From the NCBI GenBank assembly GCA_965261645.1, contig CBDHDJ010000004.1:620001-684000 (forward strand): a stretch of 64,000 nt of DNA. Direction: 5' to 3'. Both the position numbers and the translations under genes were made by a program. This document shows positions 54,810 to 63,720 of the stretch, one piece after another; within the stretch, counting starts at the first letter, position 1, and the number at the start of each line of letters is the position of its first letter. The DNA is from CBDHDJ01 sp965261645 (GTDB taxonomy: Bacteria > Pseudomonadota > Alphaproteobacteria > SHVV01). Below the pieces are notes generated by a model. That model was not told the DNA's origin and did no database searches. It saw only the letters and a list, made by a program, of their open reading frames with translations.

Positions 54810-55615
54810 GGTGCTGTCACGGTAACTGGCTGGTGTCAGCTGCGGGTGGCGAGTAGCTTCCTGTTATGAACAAGATCAGCTACCGCCGACATCGGTTTCC
54901 TGCAGAGATAATCCAGCGCGCCGTCTGGCTGTGTTTCCGGTTTCCGCTCAGCTACCGCGATGTGGAGGATCTGCTCGCTGAACGTGGTGTCGATGTTTCT
55001 TACGAGACGATACGGCGCTGGTCTTTAAAGTTTGGGCAGGCCTATGCCCGAAAACTGAGACAATCACGCCCTCGACCAGACGACCGGTGGCACCTTGATG
55101 AGGTGTTTTCCTCCATCAACGGAAAACGGATGTATCTATGGCGGGCGGTGGACAGCGAGGGTGAGGTGCTGGATATCCTGGTTCAGTCCCGGAGGAACAA
55201 GAAAGCAGCACTCAGGCTGATGCGCAAACTGCTCAAGAAGCAGGGGTATGCGCCGAATAAGGTGGTGACCGATAAACTGCCATCTTACGGGGCAGCATTG
55301 CGTGATCTCAACATGACGGGGAAACACGTTACCGGCGGACGGAGCAATAATCGGGCGGAGAATTCGCACCTGCCGGTTCGACAACGAGAACGCAGGATGC
55401 AGGGCTTCAAGTCATCAGGATCGGCGCAAAGGTTTCTCTCCACCCACGCCGCCATCTACAACACCTTCAATGTCCAACGTCATCTGATCACTCGCAAGAC
55501 AATGCGCCAATTCCGCGGTGACGCGATGAACACGTGGCGGACCGTGACCGCTGTTGCTTGAGCCGCTCAGTTCAGACGTTCAACTGCGACCTGCCTTCGT
55601 TAAGTTGACAGCACC
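54810..55615 (+). mobile_element. IS6-family insertion sequence, complete
   Basis: Terminal inverted repeats are GGTGCTGTCA at 54810-54819 and its complement at 55606-55615, extending imperfectly inward. About 806 bp, normal for IS6. The 8-bp flanks (GCCGGCTC and CCAGGCCG) differ, so there is no target duplication. Recombination or an adjacent deletion has therefore changed one flank. It separates luxR pseudogene 1 from the 3' end of autotransporter 2. Confidence 0.85.
54866..55561 (+). CDS. tnp: IS6-family transposase
   Basis: 231 residues, full length. Short N-terminal zinc/HTH-like region (RHRFPAEIIQRAVWLCFRF), then the DDE core with RWHLDEV (Asp78), VVTDKLPSYGAAL (Asp136) and NNRAENSH supplying the probable Glu, followed by the basic VRQRERRMQGFKS. 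It resembles IS6100/IS26-type enzymes, which move by cointegration and cause adjacent deletions and duplications. That may explain the rearranged flanks here. The frame is intact and the enzyme probably active. Confidence 0.9.
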   Translation: MNKISYRRHRFPAEIIQRAVWLCFRFPLSYRDVEDLLAERGVDVSYETIRRWSLKFGQAYARKLRQSRPRPDDRWHLDEVFSSINGKRMYLWRAVDSEGEVLDILVQSRRNKKAALRLMRKLLKKQGYAPNKVVTDKLPSYGAALRDLNMTGKHVTGGRSNNRAENSHLPVRQRERRMQGFKSSGSAQRFLSTHAAIYNTFNVQRHLITRKTMRQFRGDAMNTWRTVTAVA

Positions 55616-55743
55616 CCAGGCCGCGCGCACAGCCGAAGCCCTGGGAAAAGAAGACGGGGATGGCATGCGCCGGTGGGAGGAGGGTAGACACGGGCCGTCC
55701 GTCCCCGCCGCCGGTCCCGAACGGAAACCCGCCGCAGCACGCC

Positions 55744-58700
55744 CTACCAGCGCGCTGACATCCTCAACCCGATCCGGTCCTCGGGCGCGCGGTCGTCGTT
55801 CGCGGCATCGAGCCGCGATCCCTCCAGTCTGAGCTCGAAGCCCTCGCGCCGCGCGCCTTCGAGCCGCCAGCCGAGCCCGAACCCGATCACGTGCTCCGTC
55901 CCGCTGTTGTCTGTCACGCTCTCGCGCCGCGTGCCCTCTACATCGAGGCCGAACACGAACCCTTCGCTCCGCGCCTCTGCAAGACGCCAGTTGTGGATGT
56001 ATTCGCGGCCGGTCTCCGTAAGGCCGAAGCCGATCTCCGGCGTGCCCGTGTAGCGACCCCCGAACAGCGGGAACCCGTAGCCGAACCGCGTCTCGAGCCG
56101 GCGCTGCAGCAGATCGTCCCCCTCATCGTTCGCCGTACCCGGCGCCGGCGCGGTCTCGCGCCCGAACAGCGCGTCCATGCCGCCCGTCGCAGACGCCCCC
56201 ACCCTCTGGCTCAGCGTGAACCTCGGCCCCAGGTCCGAGGACGGGGCCGGATCCCAGGCGAAGGAGCCCGCGAAGCCGCGCTCGCGGAAGCTTCCGTCCT
56301 CATGGGTCAGCAGGCCCCTGGCGCGCACCTCCGCTGCGATCCCATGCGCGGGGTCCGACCAGGCGATGCCTGCGCCGATATCGGCCCCGAAGCCGGTCTC
56401 CGCGTCGCCACCGTCCTGGCGTACCCCGATCTCGAAGCCCGGCACGAGCGAACCGCCGCCCTCCGTCCCGATCCCGCGCCACGTCCCTTCGAAACCGAAG
56501 CGGACCCTTGTGACCTCCGCCTCCGAGGCCGCGATGCTGCCCGCGCTCCCACGCACCTCGTCGGACGCAGTCTGCACAACCATCGCGTCCGCGGTCGCCG
56601 CGAGCTCGAGCCCGCCGTCCGCGGGCGGCCTCACCACCACGCTGCGCCCGCCCACGGCGGCCATGCTGAGGTCCATGTCGGTCTCGATCGGCGCCTGGCC
56701 TTCCGGCGTCAGCGTGAGCGTGCCCGTGCCGTAGCCCACAACGCCCCATAACGACAGTCGCTCGCTCACGTCATAGCGGCCGTAGGGATAGACGCCGGTG
56801 AGCGTGCTCTCCACCGCGCCGCCGCCGGCCGGCGAGCGATAGTCGCCCTCGCCGCGCGAATGCGCCACCGCCAGCCCCGCACTGCCGCTGCCGCCCGTCC
56901 AGTCGGCGCCCACCATCGCGCTCGCGACCTCGCCGTCGAGGGTGAGGTCGCCCTCGCGCCCGTCGAAGCGCGAGATCGCGCCCCGGCCCCACACCGCGCC
57001 GAAGCCGCCCTCCGCCGAACCCTCCGTGAATGCGAAGGAGCTGCCGGTCAGGATGTCGCGGCCTGCCACCGGTCGCGATTCGAAGCCCGTGCGGTCCTCG
57101 TCCTCCTCGTCGCGCAGCCACTCCGCAAGCGCTTCGAGACCGGCCTCCGCCTCGCCCGTATCGACCGCCACGGGCGCGGCGGCGCTGCCGCCGCCGACCC
57201 GCTGCCCCGCAACGCTCAGCTCCGTTCCCGGAGCCCTCGGTGCCGTCATGCGCCCTTCCACCGCATCCAGAACCTGGTCCGCCACCGTCCGGCCGAACCG
57301 CGCCAGCCAAGCCTGCGGCAGCGGGTCGGTGTTCCTGATCGTTCCGGTCGCGTCCGCCACCGTGATGGAGATCGTCTTCGATGGGTCATCGCACAGGTGT
57401 GCATTGCTGATCTTGACCTTCACGGTCTCGCCGTTGTCGTTCACCCTATCGTCGATGATGCGGACGAAGGGCTTGTCCACCCTTTTTCCGATCTGCATCC
57501 AGTACGTGGCTTTCGGGAACTTGAGGTAGTCCATTCCTTCCGTGGCGGTGCCGCCCGAGATGGTCTCGAAGTCGTAACACACATAGTCGTCATACGCCTT
57601 CGAGAGCTTGACTTTGAAAAGGAGCCACCCGCTGTCCTCGTACCCGGTCGCGTCTTGGATCCGAATGGTCAGACCCTGCACGTTGGTCGTGGTGGTCGAC
57701 GGCGCGGTGATCGTTCCCGTCGCCTCGGCGGTCGCGATGTTGAGCACCCTAATTACGTTGCCGTAGGCATCGAACTCGCGCGCGTTGCTGAGCCTTACCA
57801 TCACCGTCTCGTCGGCGGCGTTGACCGCGTCCTCAATGAGCGCGAAGCCCATCTGCGCGGTCGTCTCTCCATACGGAATGACGTGGGTGTAGACGTGCGG
57901 CCAGTAGTCGACGCCTTCGGTGGCGGTGCCTCCCGAAATAGTCTCGAAGTCGACCTTCACCGTGTGCGGCGAAGCTGGTGAGAGCGTGACATCGAACAGG
58001 AGGTGGCCGGCGTTCTCGGCGGCGCTGGCGTCCGCGATCGAGAGGGTAGGTGCCGAGCTCCCCAACACGAGACTGACCCTGACTTCCAGGCCGTCCGACC
58101 AGACCAGGTCGGGGGGCAACTCGCCGAGGGGATAGTGCCATAAATCGCCCGTGCTGCCGTCATCCGATTCCATGTCCGTTGTAAACGTGTGCTCGCCAAC
58201 GGTGACCACCGTGCCGCGCGGCACCCGCGGTATGGAGCCGAAGTAAAAGTAAGCACGGGACAGTTCCTTATAGTTGTGCACCGTCCAGACGTTGAATCCT
58301 TCGTCGCCGTCTTCGATCTGGTCGTCGTCGAGCGAGCCGAACTTGTCATACTCATACCCGAACAAACGGCCGTCGCCTTCGGCGTCTGCCACCGTCATCG
58401 TCGCGCACCAGTCGTTGACCGCGGGACAGGGACTCGGCAACGGCACCACCGTCCCGTTCGGCGGATACGCGTCGCTCGTGAGCGGGCCCTCGGCGTGGCC
58501 CCGGGAGTCGGTGAAGCTCACCGTCACCTTGATCTGCTTGCCCAGATCGGACGCGGTCAGCGTGTAGGTTTCGGAGGTCGCCCCTGGGATGTCTGTGTCG
58601 GTGGAGCCGTCCACCCGCACCCACTGGTAGGTGAACGTGGGGGTCGTCGGCAGCCCATCCAGGTCCTCGATGTCGTCCGTCGCCGCCGTCAGCGTCTTGC

Positions 58701-59448
58701 TCACCTGCGCCCCACCGGAAATCGTCGGCTGGCCGGTGGCGGGAGCGTCGGTCACAACGAGCGACACGGCGACGTCGGTCCCGGCAGTCCAACTCAGGGT
58801 GGTGTTATTCCACTTCCATTGAGTCTTGCCGCCGTTGATCCGGTCGGCCTCCTTCAGAACGAATGCCTCGCTGTCAATCACCAGTGTCAGACCCTGTGTG
58901 GCGGCTGTGGCACCCGTATCGAGCCTAAATGTCAAGACTTCGTCCTTAGTGAAAAATTTAGTGACCGCGTAGGTCATACCGTCATCGGTGAAGTCGTCGT
59001 CGCTCAGCCTGTCCGAATTGGAACATTGCAAGGTGGCACCCGAAGTGTTGTCGCAGCCCAGCGGTACGGGGTCCCCTGAGAATGTGACTAGCGGATCCAG
59101 CGTGGCCGACCAAATTGTGGTCTGGGCTTGTGCGGGCGTGGCGAACAGGGCCAGGCCGGCCGCAAACACCACGAGGAACGCGGCCGCAAGGCTGCATGCC
59201 GCGGGGATCCCGAGGCGCGGGCGCCCCGGCGGACATGACGGAGCCCTACGCTTTCGGTTCGATGTGGCGACCGCACTCGCCTCGACCGGCGCCGCCGCCG
59301 GACCAAAAGCAGGCACTTCCACGGCGAGGTCATCGCCGCACACGGCCGAACCACACGCCGCGATCACTTGTCGCTCCAGCCCCATTACCGCTATCCCCAT
59401 AGCTGTCGTTGCCATTGTCTTGTTTAGTGCGGAACAGACGCCGGCCAT
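55744..59448 (-). CDS. Calx-beta autotransporter, copy 2
   Basis: 1234 residues. The first 110 residues are almost the same as in copy 1, including the long pre-region and the TPAQAQ signal end. The passenger then differs: a new N-terminal domain (IWSATLDPLVTFSGD to about residue 240) and an Ig-like ISGGAQVSKTLTAATDD repeat. From about residue 475 to 720 the Calx-beta part is again very similar to copy 1. The C-terminal barrel begins near WGRGAISRFDG (residue 820) and ends GLRMSARW. It is diverged from that of copy 1. The same palindrome and leader hairpin lie upstream. It is probably an intact surface protein. Confidence 0.85.
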   Translation of the reverse strand: MAGVCSALNKTMATTAMGIAVMGLERQVIAACGSAVCGDDLAVEVPAFGPAAAPVEASAVATSNRKRRAPSCPPGRPRLGIPAACSLAAAFLVVFAAGLALFATPAQAQTTIWSATLDPLVTFSGDPVPLGCDNTSGATLQCSNSDRLSDDDFTDDGMTYAVTKFFTKDEVLTFRLDTGATAATQGLTLVIDSEAFVLKEADRINGGKTQWKWNNTTLSWTAGTDVAVSLVVTDAPATGQPTISGGAQVSKTLTAATDDIEDLDGLPTTPTFTYQWVRVDGSTDTDIPGATSETYTLTASDLGKQIKVTVSFTDSRGHAEGPLTSDAYPPNGTVVPLPSPCPAVNDWCATMTVADAEGDGRLFGYEYDKFGSLDDDQIEDGDEGFNVWTVHNYKELSRAYFYFGSIPRVPRGTVVTVGEHTFTTDMESDDGSTGDLWHYPLGELPPDLVWSDGLEVRVSLVLGSSAPTLSIADASAAENAGHLLFDVTLSPASPHTVKVDFETISGGTATEGVDYWPHVYTHVIPYGETTAQMGFALIEDAVNAADETVMVRLSNAREFDAYGNVIRVLNIATAEATGTITAPSTTTTNVQGLTIRIQDATGYEDSGWLLFKVKLSKAYDDYVCYDFETISGGTATEGMDYLKFPKATYWMQIGKRVDKPFVRIIDDRVNDNGETVKVKISNAHLCDDPSKTISITVADATGTIRNTDPLPQAWLARFGRTVADQVLDAVEGRMTAPRAPGTELSVAGQRVGGGSAAAPVAVDTGEAEAGLEALAEWLRDEEDEDRTGFESRPVAGRDILTGSSFAFTEGSAEGGFGAVWGRGAISRFDGREGDLTLDGEVASAMVGADWTGGSGSAGLAVAHSRGEGDYRSPAGGGAVESTLTGVYPYGRYDVSERLSLWGVVGYGTGTLTLTPEGQAPIETDMDLSMAAVGGRSVVVRPPADGGLELAATADAMVVQTASDEVRGSAGSIAASEAEVTRVRFGFEGTWRGIGTEGGGSLVPGFEIGVRQDGGDAETGFGADIGAGIAWSDPAHGIAAEVRARGLLTHEDGSFRERGFAGSFAWDPAPSSDLGPRFTLSQRVGASATGGMDALFGRETAPAPGTANDEGDDLLQRRLETRFGYGFPLFGGRYTGTPEIGFGLTETGREYIHNWRLAEARSEGFVFGLDVEGTRRESVTDNSGTEHVIGFGLGWRLEGARREGFELRLEGSRLDAANDDRAPEDRIGLRMSARW

Positions 59449-59554
59449 CCTCGCGACCTCGCTCCTGTGCGGCGCATCGCACGGAGCCGTTTCCCTGTCG
59501 CTTCCTCAGTCATGACCCAAGCGCATCGGTACACACCCTCCCTCGCAGTCCGCA

Positions 59555-59595
59555 CAACAGCGCCGCAAGAGGCTCTGCCCCCGGCGGCGCTGTTG
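59555..59595 (-). repeat. Leader hairpin of autotransporter copy 2
   Basis: Same 12-bp perfect stem as at 54023-54063, with a 17-nt loop differing by one base. It lies about 110 bp upstream of the ATG. Confidence 0.6.
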
Positions 59596-59638
59596 GTGCG
59601 ATGGATGCAAAGATAAGCGAAATGCGCGCTGGTGCGCG

Positions 59639-59654
59639 TCCCCAATATTGGGGA
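59639..59654. promoter_or_regulatory. Palindromic operator candidate 2
   Basis: TCCCCAATATTGGGGA, a perfect 16-bp palindrome, centred about 198 bp upstream of the autotransporter ATG and about 90 bp past the luxR pseudogene stop. Same core and spacing as the site at 54107-54124. Confidence 0.6.
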
Positions 59655-59735
59655 GATTTGGTGGTTATTTATGGAATATCAGTAATTTAAGGCAAAACGG
59701 ACGCGGTCAGCGCCGACCCGCGGCTGCTTCCGCCT

Positions 59736-60352
59736 TCAGCGCCGGGGCTCCGGAGCGCCGGCCAGCGACAGCACAAGCCGCACCAGATCCGCCTGCCGCG
59801 ACAGACCGTGTTTGGCAAACATGTGCTTCACATGCGAGCGGATCGTGCTTTCGCCGCGGCCCGTCGCCGCGGCGATCTCGCCGACGTTCATGCCTTCGGC
59901 CAACAGCACCGCCACCCGGCTCTCCATCCCCGTGAGGCCGAGAGTGGCCGCAGCCACGGTCGGATCGATGCGGGTTTGGCTTGTCGGGTCGGCGACCAGC
60001 ACCAGCGCCGCGACCGGCCAGACCCGCAAGTCCGTCTCCTGCCGGCCCACCGGGTTGACGTGCAGCACCAGCGGCGGCTGGGCAGAAGGGCGCCTCACCG
60101 TGGCCGAGCCGCCGGCGCCCTGAGCCCCGAACGGTGGTAGGGCGCGCGTCAACAGCCCTTGGAGTTCGCCATCGTCCTCCGGCGTGCGGGCCTACAGAAA
60201 ACGGTCCTCGTCATACAGACCGTCGCCGGTCCGCAGCAAATCCCGGGCGCGGTCGTTTGCCGCCACGATCCGCCCGCGCCCGTCGAGCTGAACGATGCCC
60301 AACCCGGTGGTGTCAAGCGGCTTCGCAAGGGACGCGCCCACAGCGCCGGCTC
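59736..60352 (-). pseudogene. LuxR-type regulator copy 2: nonsense codon and lost N-terminus
   Basis: Same sequence as copy 1 but with the complete HTH: GLTGMESRVAVLLAEGMNVG, AAATGRGESTIRSHVKHMFA, then KHGLSRQADLVRLVL to the stop at 59736. A TAG at 60192-60194 replaces the Tyr codon of copy 1 (LYARTPEDD), splitting the frame. The 5' part ends at 60352, the same base at which copy 1 is cut by the IS6-type element. Beyond this is unrelated + strand coding sequence. It cannot yield a full regulator. Confidence 0.8.
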
Positions 60353-61556
60353 CTATGAAAGCGGTACTGGCACGAAAGATCTGGTGTTCGGCTGGACCGT
60401 GCCGGCCAACATACCGGATGACGGTGCCGGCCTCGTCGTTCCGACCAATTTCCAGCACCACGGGCTCGACACAACCCGCGGCCTGGTGCTGGATGGCGGC
60501 ACGATCAAGAGCACCGGCGGGGTCGCGGTGAACATCCGCCACGGGCAGTACGATACGGATTCGCGGGTGGATACGACGGCGCCGGTTCTTACGGCCGGGG
60601 CCGACGGTGCGACGGTCGACGGCACGGCGCTTATGCTCACATTCCAGGACCCGGATGAGGGCAATTCGGCGGACCACCTAGACGAGGCCTCGGCGCCGGC
60701 GGACTTTGCCGTCACGGTCGCGGGATCGGCGCGGACCGTGTCGAGCGTGAATGTGAACGGCTCCACCGTGACCCTCACGCTTGCTTCGCCCGTGGGCCAT
60801 GCCCATACGGTCACGGCGGGCTACACGCCAGGAACGACCAAGATCCGAGACCGGTGGGGCAATGAGGCGGCCCAGATTGCCGGGCGGTCGGTGCGCACCG
60901 ACAGCCCCGAGCCGTCGCTGTCGATCGAACCGGTGACGGTGGACGAAAGCGACGGCACGGCCACCTTCACGTTGACGCTAAGCGGCCCGAGCGCAGAGTC
61001 GACTACGCGACCGGGGACGGCACTGCGACGGCGGGGGCGGATTACACAGCGGCGAACGGCACCCTCACCTTTGCGCCGGGAGAAACGACCAAGCCCATCA
61101 GCATCACGATCGCCGACGACACTGTCGACGAGGATGGCGAGACCTTTTGGTAATGCTCAGCAACGCGGTGAGCGCGTCCATCGCTCAAGCGGCGGCGGCG
61201 GGAACCATCACGGACGATGACCAGGCGGCGTCAATTCTGTCGGGCCAAGTGACGGAGTTGATAGCCACGGCGACGGTGAACAAGGTCACGCTGACCTGGA
61301 CGGCACCGTTCGGCACGATCCTCGGCTACCGGATCGAGGCGTCCTACGACGGCGGCACGGTCTGGGCCGAGGTAGAAGACAATACGAACGGGACCAGCAT
61401 CGCCTACGCGCACGGTTCGGGGCTGATGGCGGGCGAGACCCGCGACTACCGGGTATCGGCAGCGCCCTACCGGGTCAAGGTGGACTATGCGACGTCGGAC
61501 GGCACGGCGACGGCGGGATCGGACTACACGGCGACGAGCGGGGCGCTCATCATCCG
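60353..61556 (+). pseudogene. Broken surface-protein fragment (SwmB / Calx-beta / fibronectin-type repeats)
   Basis: The + strand reads SYESGTGTKDLVFGWTVPAN, an SwmB-like domain (TFQDPDEGNSADHLDE, AGSARTVSSVNVNGSTVTLT, GYTPGTTKIRDRWGNEA), then a Calx-beta start (PSLSIEPVTVDESDGTATFT). Near 60995 the frame slips. The Calx-beta part continues in another frame (DYATGDGTATAGADY), slips again near 61150 (MLSNAVSASIAQAAAAGTIT), and is followed by a fibronectin III-like stretch. A partial Calx-beta repeat ends abruptly at about 61556, where relaxase-like sequence begins. There is no start codon of its own. It is an opposite-strand donor-like fragment of the same protein class as the two autotransporters. 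Confidence 0.75.
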
Positions 61557-61568
61557 CAGCGCAGGAGA

Positions 61569-61780
61569 CACACGAGGAACGTCAGCGCCGGGCGCAAAGG
61601 GAGGCCCGCGAGTTCAGCCGGCTTCAGTCAGCCGCGTACAACGCAACGGGGAAAGAACGCAAGGCGGCGCAAAAGGAATTCGACGACTATGTTGAGCGCC
61701 ACTCCAAAAACCGCGATACGGGCGGGGAAGAAGAGCGCCAGACCTACAATAGATCCCGGGGACGAAGCATGGGCCTGTAA
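61569..61780 (+). pseudogene. Second copy of the relaxase 3' end
   Basis: The frame ETHEERQRRAQREAREFSRL, LQSAAYNATGKERKAAQKEF and ending SRGRSMGL matches the last 70 residues of the MobF relaxase (ending SRGRSMGM at 50291) with few changes; the DNA is mostly identical. Nothing else of the relaxase is present. It is fused directly to the broken surface-protein fragment. Confidence 0.85.
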
Positions 61781-62068
61781 CAGCCTCGCGCCTGGCGAAA
61801 TCCGCCATCTCGTCGACCTCCCGAAAAATGGTACGGCCTCTCGACGATGTTGGAGAATGCGGCACCCACGCGCCGGCGGACTTCCGACCTGGCCTTTAGT
61901 CTCATGATCGAATCCGAATAACCTCGAAGCACTTCGCCCCGAATACGGCGAACGGTCAGTCCGCGTCCAAACCAGCGTTGATCCTAGTGTCGGTAGAATG
62001 GCAGGATCGGCAATGCTGCATTTACGTCGGCTGGCGGAGGGCGTTGAGACGCCCGCTGCGGAGAGGAG
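61781..62068. other. Spacer upstream of the P450 gene
   Basis: About 290 bp with no convincing gene; one short minus-strand frame is likely chance. GAGAGGAG at 62061-62068 is the ribosome-binding site of the P450 gene. Confidence 0.45.
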
Positions 62069-63337
62069 ATGATGTTGTTCGTTGGCGAAGCGATGCGCTT
62101 TGCGGTCGCGGGCGCAGAGCTATTGCGCGAGCGGTTGCAGAGCGGGGTGAGTTACAACCCGCTGTCGTCCCGCACGGCCCAGGATCCCTATCCCGTCTAT
62201 GCGGCCCTTCGCACCGGGGATCCGGCGCATCGCAGCCGATTGCTGAAGTCCTGGCTGTTCACGCGCCACAGCGATGTCGATGCCATCCTGCGCGACCACC
62301 GGCACTTCGCCAGCGACCCGCGCAAGGGTACGCTGTCGTCCCGGCAGCATACCATGTTGCCCCCGCCGGACGAGTTCACCCTGCTGTTTCTCGACCCGCC
62401 CAACCACACGCGGCTCAGGGCGCTCGTGAACAAGGCGTTTACGCCCAAGGCGGTCAACGACCTGGAACCGCGCATCCGTGGCATTCTCGGATCGCTGCTG
62501 GATGACATTGAGGACCCGGCCGGCTTCGATCTCATGCAGGCGGTGGCCCGGCCCTTGCCGGTGATCGTGATGGCCGAGATGCTGGGCGTACCGCCGGAGG
62601 ACAGGGAGCGGTTTAGGATCTGGTCGGCCCAGCGCGCGCGTTTGCTCGAACCGATGATCGGCCCGCGCGAGCGCAACGCAGGCGAGACGGCCTCCCGGGC
62701 GTTCGACGCCTATTTCCGGCCGATCATCGAGGCACGGCGGGCCGAGCCGAGGGACGATATCGTCAGCGCGCTGGCGCGGGCGGAGGACGACGGCGGACGC
62801 CTGACCGAACGCGAGACACTGAACATGCTGCGCCTGCTCCTGACCGCCGGCAACGAGACTACCGCCAACCTCATCGGCAACGGCATTCTGGCTTTGCTTC
62901 GTCATCCCGAACAGCTTCAGCGGCTGCGGAACGACCCAAGCCTGATCCCGGCGGCGGTGGAGGAGTTGTTGCGTTTCGACTCTCCGGTGCAGGCGGATTT
63001 CCGGCGCGTGCTCGTGGATTGCGAGGTGAACGGGTTTGCACTGCGCAAACGCGACAACGTCGTCCTGCTTCTCGGCGCGGCGAACCGGGATCCGGACGTC
63101 TTTGAGGATCCCGACCGCCTCGATGTCGGACGCAGCCAAGGTTCTCATCTGTCGTTCGGACGCGGTATCCACCATTGTCTCGGTGCACCGCTCGCACGCC
63201 TGGAAGGCCGGATCGTTCTCGAGATGCTGCTCGAACAGTTCCCGCAGATGGGCTTGCTGGGGGAGCGCCCTTGGTTCCGCAAAGGCATCGTGCTCCGGGG
63301 CCTTCAATCGCTGGCGGTGCGGTGTGTCAGGGCCTGA
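62069..63337 (+). CDS. Cytochrome P450, soluble bacterial type
   Basis: 422 residues. The N-terminal YNPLSSRTAQDPYPVYAALR is typical of bacterial P450s. The I-helix oxygen-binding motif LLTAGNETTANL lies near residue 265, ExxR is EELLRF near residue 300, and the heme loop FGRGIHHCLGAPLARLEGR near residue 365 carries the Cys ligand. No membrane anchor or fused reductase is present, so it needs separate ferredoxin partners, none of which are nearby. The substrate cannot be predicted. ATGs at 62069 and 62072 are both possible starts. It lies between the relaxase relic and a luxR relic. Confidence 0.95.
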   Translation: MMLFVGEAMRFAVAGAELLRERLQSGVSYNPLSSRTAQDPYPVYAALRTGDPAHRSRLLKSWLFTRHSDVDAILRDHRHFASDPRKGTLSSRQHTMLPPPDEFTLLFLDPPNHTRLRALVNKAFTPKAVNDLEPRIRGILGSLLDDIEDPAGFDLMQAVARPLPVIVMAEMLGVPPEDRERFRIWSAQRARLLEPMIGPRERNAGETASRAFDAYFRPIIEARRAEPRDDIVSALARAEDDGGRLTERETLNMLRLLLTAGNETTANLIGNGILALLRHPEQLQRLRNDPSLIPAAVEELLRFDSPVQADFRRVLVDCEVNGFALRKRDNVVLLLGAANRDPDVFEDPDRLDVGRSQGSHLSFGRGIHHCLGAPLARLEGRIVLEMLLEQFPQMGLLGERPWFRKGIVLRGLQSLAVRCVRA

Positions 63338-63349
63338 GGCATTGCTGCC

Positions 63350-63445
63350 ATGGCCGACTGTGAAAACACGATCCGCTCGCATGTGGAGCACATGTTCGCT
63401 AGGCACGGCCTGTCGCGGGACGGCGCTCCGGGGTCCCGGCGCTGA
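63350..63445 (+). pseudogene. LuxR C-terminal relic (third copy)
   Basis: A 31-codon frame reading CENTIRSHVEHMFARHGLSR and ending GAPGSRR. It matches the HTH recognition helix and last residues of the luxR pseudogenes (ESTIRSHVKHMFAKHGLSR, GAPEPRR), with the segment between them deleted. It begins 12 bp after the P450 stop. The promoter-like block and palindrome follow it, as in the other two copies. Confidence 0.75.
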
Positions 63446-63525
63446 GGGCGGAAGGGGCAGCGGGCCGGTTCTGACTTCGTCTGGCCTACCTTAAGCTCCT
63501 GAGGCACTCCAAAAACCGCTAAATC

Positions 63526-63541
63526 TCCCCAATGTTGGGGA
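63526..63541. promoter_or_regulatory. Palindromic operator candidate 3
   Basis: TCCCCAATGTTGGGGA, the same dyad as the other two sites with one changed centre base, 188 bp upstream of ATG 63721. Upstream sequence blocks shared with copies 1 and 2 include CTGACTTCGTCTG, ACCTTAA and AAAAACC in the same order. Confidence 0.6.
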
Positions 63542-63720
63542 TGTGCGGAAACGCGCGGACACCTTATCCTCCAAGCCCGCGTCAGCGCCGCAGGTAGTGG
63601 CGCCCCCGCGACAGCTGTGTCCAAGGTTGCAACGGATCCTATGCGGAACAAGGGAGGGCTCTTGCTGGCCGCGCCGATGGGGTTCGAGCCGACCGAACGC
63701 CCGCAAGCGAAGGCGCGGCG

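Noticed and set aside
62120..63406. A 428-residue minus-strand frame across the P450
   Set aside because: Antisense of a gene with intact heme, I-helix and ExxR motifs.
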